The notes under the pieces were generated by a model. It was given only the letters and a program-made list of their open reading frames with translations, had not been told where the DNA came from and did no database searches. From Caldifarciminota bacterium 4484_18 (GTDB lineage: Bacteria; Hydrothermota; UBA3073; NMUJ01), in assembly GCA_002256535.1 (NCBI GenBank), contig NMUJ01000057.1, positions 1 to 6,244 on the forward strand: DNA of 6,244 bases, read 5' to 3'. Positions 5,011-6,244 of the stretch are shown here, piece by piece (within the stretch, counting starts at the first letter, position 1; each line of letters opens with the position of its first letter). The translations under genes and the position numbers were made by a program.

Positions 5011-6244
5011 TCAGAACCTGAAGGTTATCGATAGCCTCAGGTTACGGTAAGTCGTAAGATCCAGCAACCCACCATCACCTTCAAGAAACCCTATAAAATC
5101 GACTTGAATATTATCCATAGGCTGCCACCCAAACCCATACATATATCGCACCTGTTGATCATATGAGGTGGTCTCCGTTTCTATCCTACCATGGTAATCG
5201 TATTTTTCAGTCCATGTGGTATCAGGTCTCCATGGGTCTTTATAGTCGATATACACTTTCTTAATTTTGGGTGTAACGGTAGAGGTAGTGGTCTTCAACA
5301 TTGTGCTACTGAAAGTGGCAATCACCCCCATCCTCAACCTAAACCTATCATTGCTACCGAACCTATACTCCATACCTACCGGCAACGTATAAGTAGAAGT
5401 GCGTTGCTCCATCTTCTCCTTGCTCCTCTCTATGATGGTCTCTTCCCTTGTATAATCATCATACATTGTAAAATCGTGATTCTCGTAACTGTATATGTGA
5501 CGGATAAGCGGCTTGTTCTGTACATTTTCTGTATACCTACTGTACGTAAAGTATGCCCCCATACCAAAAGTTAGCTTATTAAAATCTACCACCATCTTAC
5601 CGCCAACCCTGAAACCCAACCCTACTCCATTACCTATGGATATATCGTAGGTGGAATCATACCATAGCTGTTCTACCACCAAACTATCATCGGGTGCATA
5701 AAAAGGGCGCCACCTCGTGTGTTTAGTGAATCCATCTACAACGTTGACGTTCACCCCACCCCTTATTGTTGTCATACCAACGCTTGCCTCAAAGTAACCG
5801 TTATTTAAATATCGTCTCAATCTACCGAATAACTCGATGTCGGTTTCATCGTACGATTCGACACCTGTAACTATCTCTGTGATACTCCTGTTATCCACGA
5901 ACGAATCCGTATGTGGGTAGTTATCAAAGAAGTATTCATAACACTCATCGATAGCCCTCTTATCCACAAAGTCTACCAACCTTATATCCCATCTATACTC
6001 CATATCGTTATTAGGTACGTATGCGAACGCCAGCGTAAATTCCCACGTCCTACAATTACCCAATGTGTTGAAATCACCCATCTCATAAGTGGTATCAGTT
6101 ATACCTCCCACTCCATGTTCGTAGTGTCGATGTATATATCCATAAGTAGGTTTACCCACCTCTATCCCAGCGTATTCAAGTTCCCTTGAAGCTGTCGTCT
6201 GCCCATATTCATTCCCTATGTAGCATATTCTTGCACCAACCTTC
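5011..6244 (-). CDS. Outer-membrane beta-barrel protein, 5'-truncated by the window
   Basis: The frame is open to the window edge: 28 codons precede the GTG at 6159 without a stop, so that GTG is probably internal and 410 C-terminal residues are visible. No signal peptide can be judged. The sequence is rich in Tyr, Asp, Thr and Gly with alternating aromatic patterns. It has long charged loops (for example TMYDDYTREETIIERSKEKM near the middle of the visible part) alternating with strand-like segments such as KLTFGMGAYFTYSRY. The last stretch, YRNLRLSITFRF, ends in Phe as outer-membrane barrels do. The segment YMYGFGWQPMDNIQVDFIGF near the end resembles a barrel strand pair. No family could be named; a transport or structural role is open. 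It ends 186 bases before the symporter start, with no convincing terminator between, so some read-through into the operon is possible. Confidence 0.65.
   Translation of the reverse strand, partial: KVGARICYIGNEYGQTTASRELEYAGIEVGKPTYGYIHRHYEHGVGGITDTTYEMGDFNTLGNCRTWEFTLAFAYVPNNDMEYRWDIRLVDFVDKRAIDECYEYFFDNYPHTDSFVDNRSITEIVTGVESYDETDIELFGRLRRYLNNGYFEASVGMTTIRGGVNVNVVDGFTKHTRWRPFYAPDDSLVVEQLWYDSTYDISIGNGVGLGFRVGGKMVVDFNKLTFGMGAYFTYSRYTENVQNKPLIRHIYSYENHDFTMYDDYTREETIIERSKEKMEQRTSTYTLPVGMEYRFGSNDRFRLRMGVIATFSSTMLKTTTSTVTPKIKKVYIDYKDPWRPDTTWTEKYDYHGRIETETTSYDQQVRYMYGFGWQPMDNIQVDFIGFLEGDGGLLDLTTYRNLRLSITFRF

Noticed and set aside
6157..6159. GTG at 6159 as the start of the partial barrel gene
   Set aside because: The frame stays open for 28 more codons to the window edge, there is no signal peptide after the GTG, and no ribosome site precedes it.
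1..6244. CRISPR arrays, tRNA/rRNA genes, insertion sequences or integration sites
   Set aside because: No direct-repeat arrays, tRNA cloverleaf, transposase motifs or terminal repeats were seen by reading both strands.

Overview
The window looks like part of a chromosome of a diderm (outer-membrane-bearing) bacterium, probably from a deep-branching or uncultivated thermophilic lineage. The support is two beta-barrel-type proteins ending in Phe, Sec-type signal peptides, strong bacterial Shine-Dalgarno sites (GGAGG or AGGGGG types) and one consensus-like -35 box. The lineage is only an impression from codon style (many ATA and CGT/AGG codons); nothing here fixes a phylum. All recognisable genes lie on the minus strand, so transcription runs from high to low coordinates.

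In transcription order: (1) 6244-5011, the 3' part of an outer-membrane beta-barrel protein, open at the window edge. (2) A 186-base spacer with a very small candidate ORF and a sigma70-like promoter. (3) A tight five-gene run: an NSS/SLC6-type sodium symporter (4824-3442); a 29-residue MetS-type small subunit overlapping it by ATGA (3445-3356); an unrecognised 102-residue helical protein (3347-3039); an exported cyclase/kynurenine-formamidase-fold hydrolase (3026-2151); and an outer-membrane porin-like barrel (2091-820) preceded by a perfect 32-base palindrome and closed by a strong intrinsic terminator (804-771). (4) A second unit: a DUF47/PhoU-like Pit accessory protein (729-82), then the first 26 codons of a PiT-family phosphate permease (78 to beyond base 1).

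The five-gene run reads as a possible envelope-spanning nutrient module: a barrel admits a compound, a periplasmic metal-dependent cyclase-fold hydrolase opens or deformylates it, and the symporter with its small subunit imports the amino-acid-like product. This is inference from order and predicted location; the substrate is unknown. The symporter carries the pore residues that make eukaryotic SLC6 carriers chloride-dependent (Ser289 at the chloride site, Asp353-Ser354 at the Na2 site), which is testable and unusual for a bacterial member. The phosphate unit is a standard DUF47-Pit pair.
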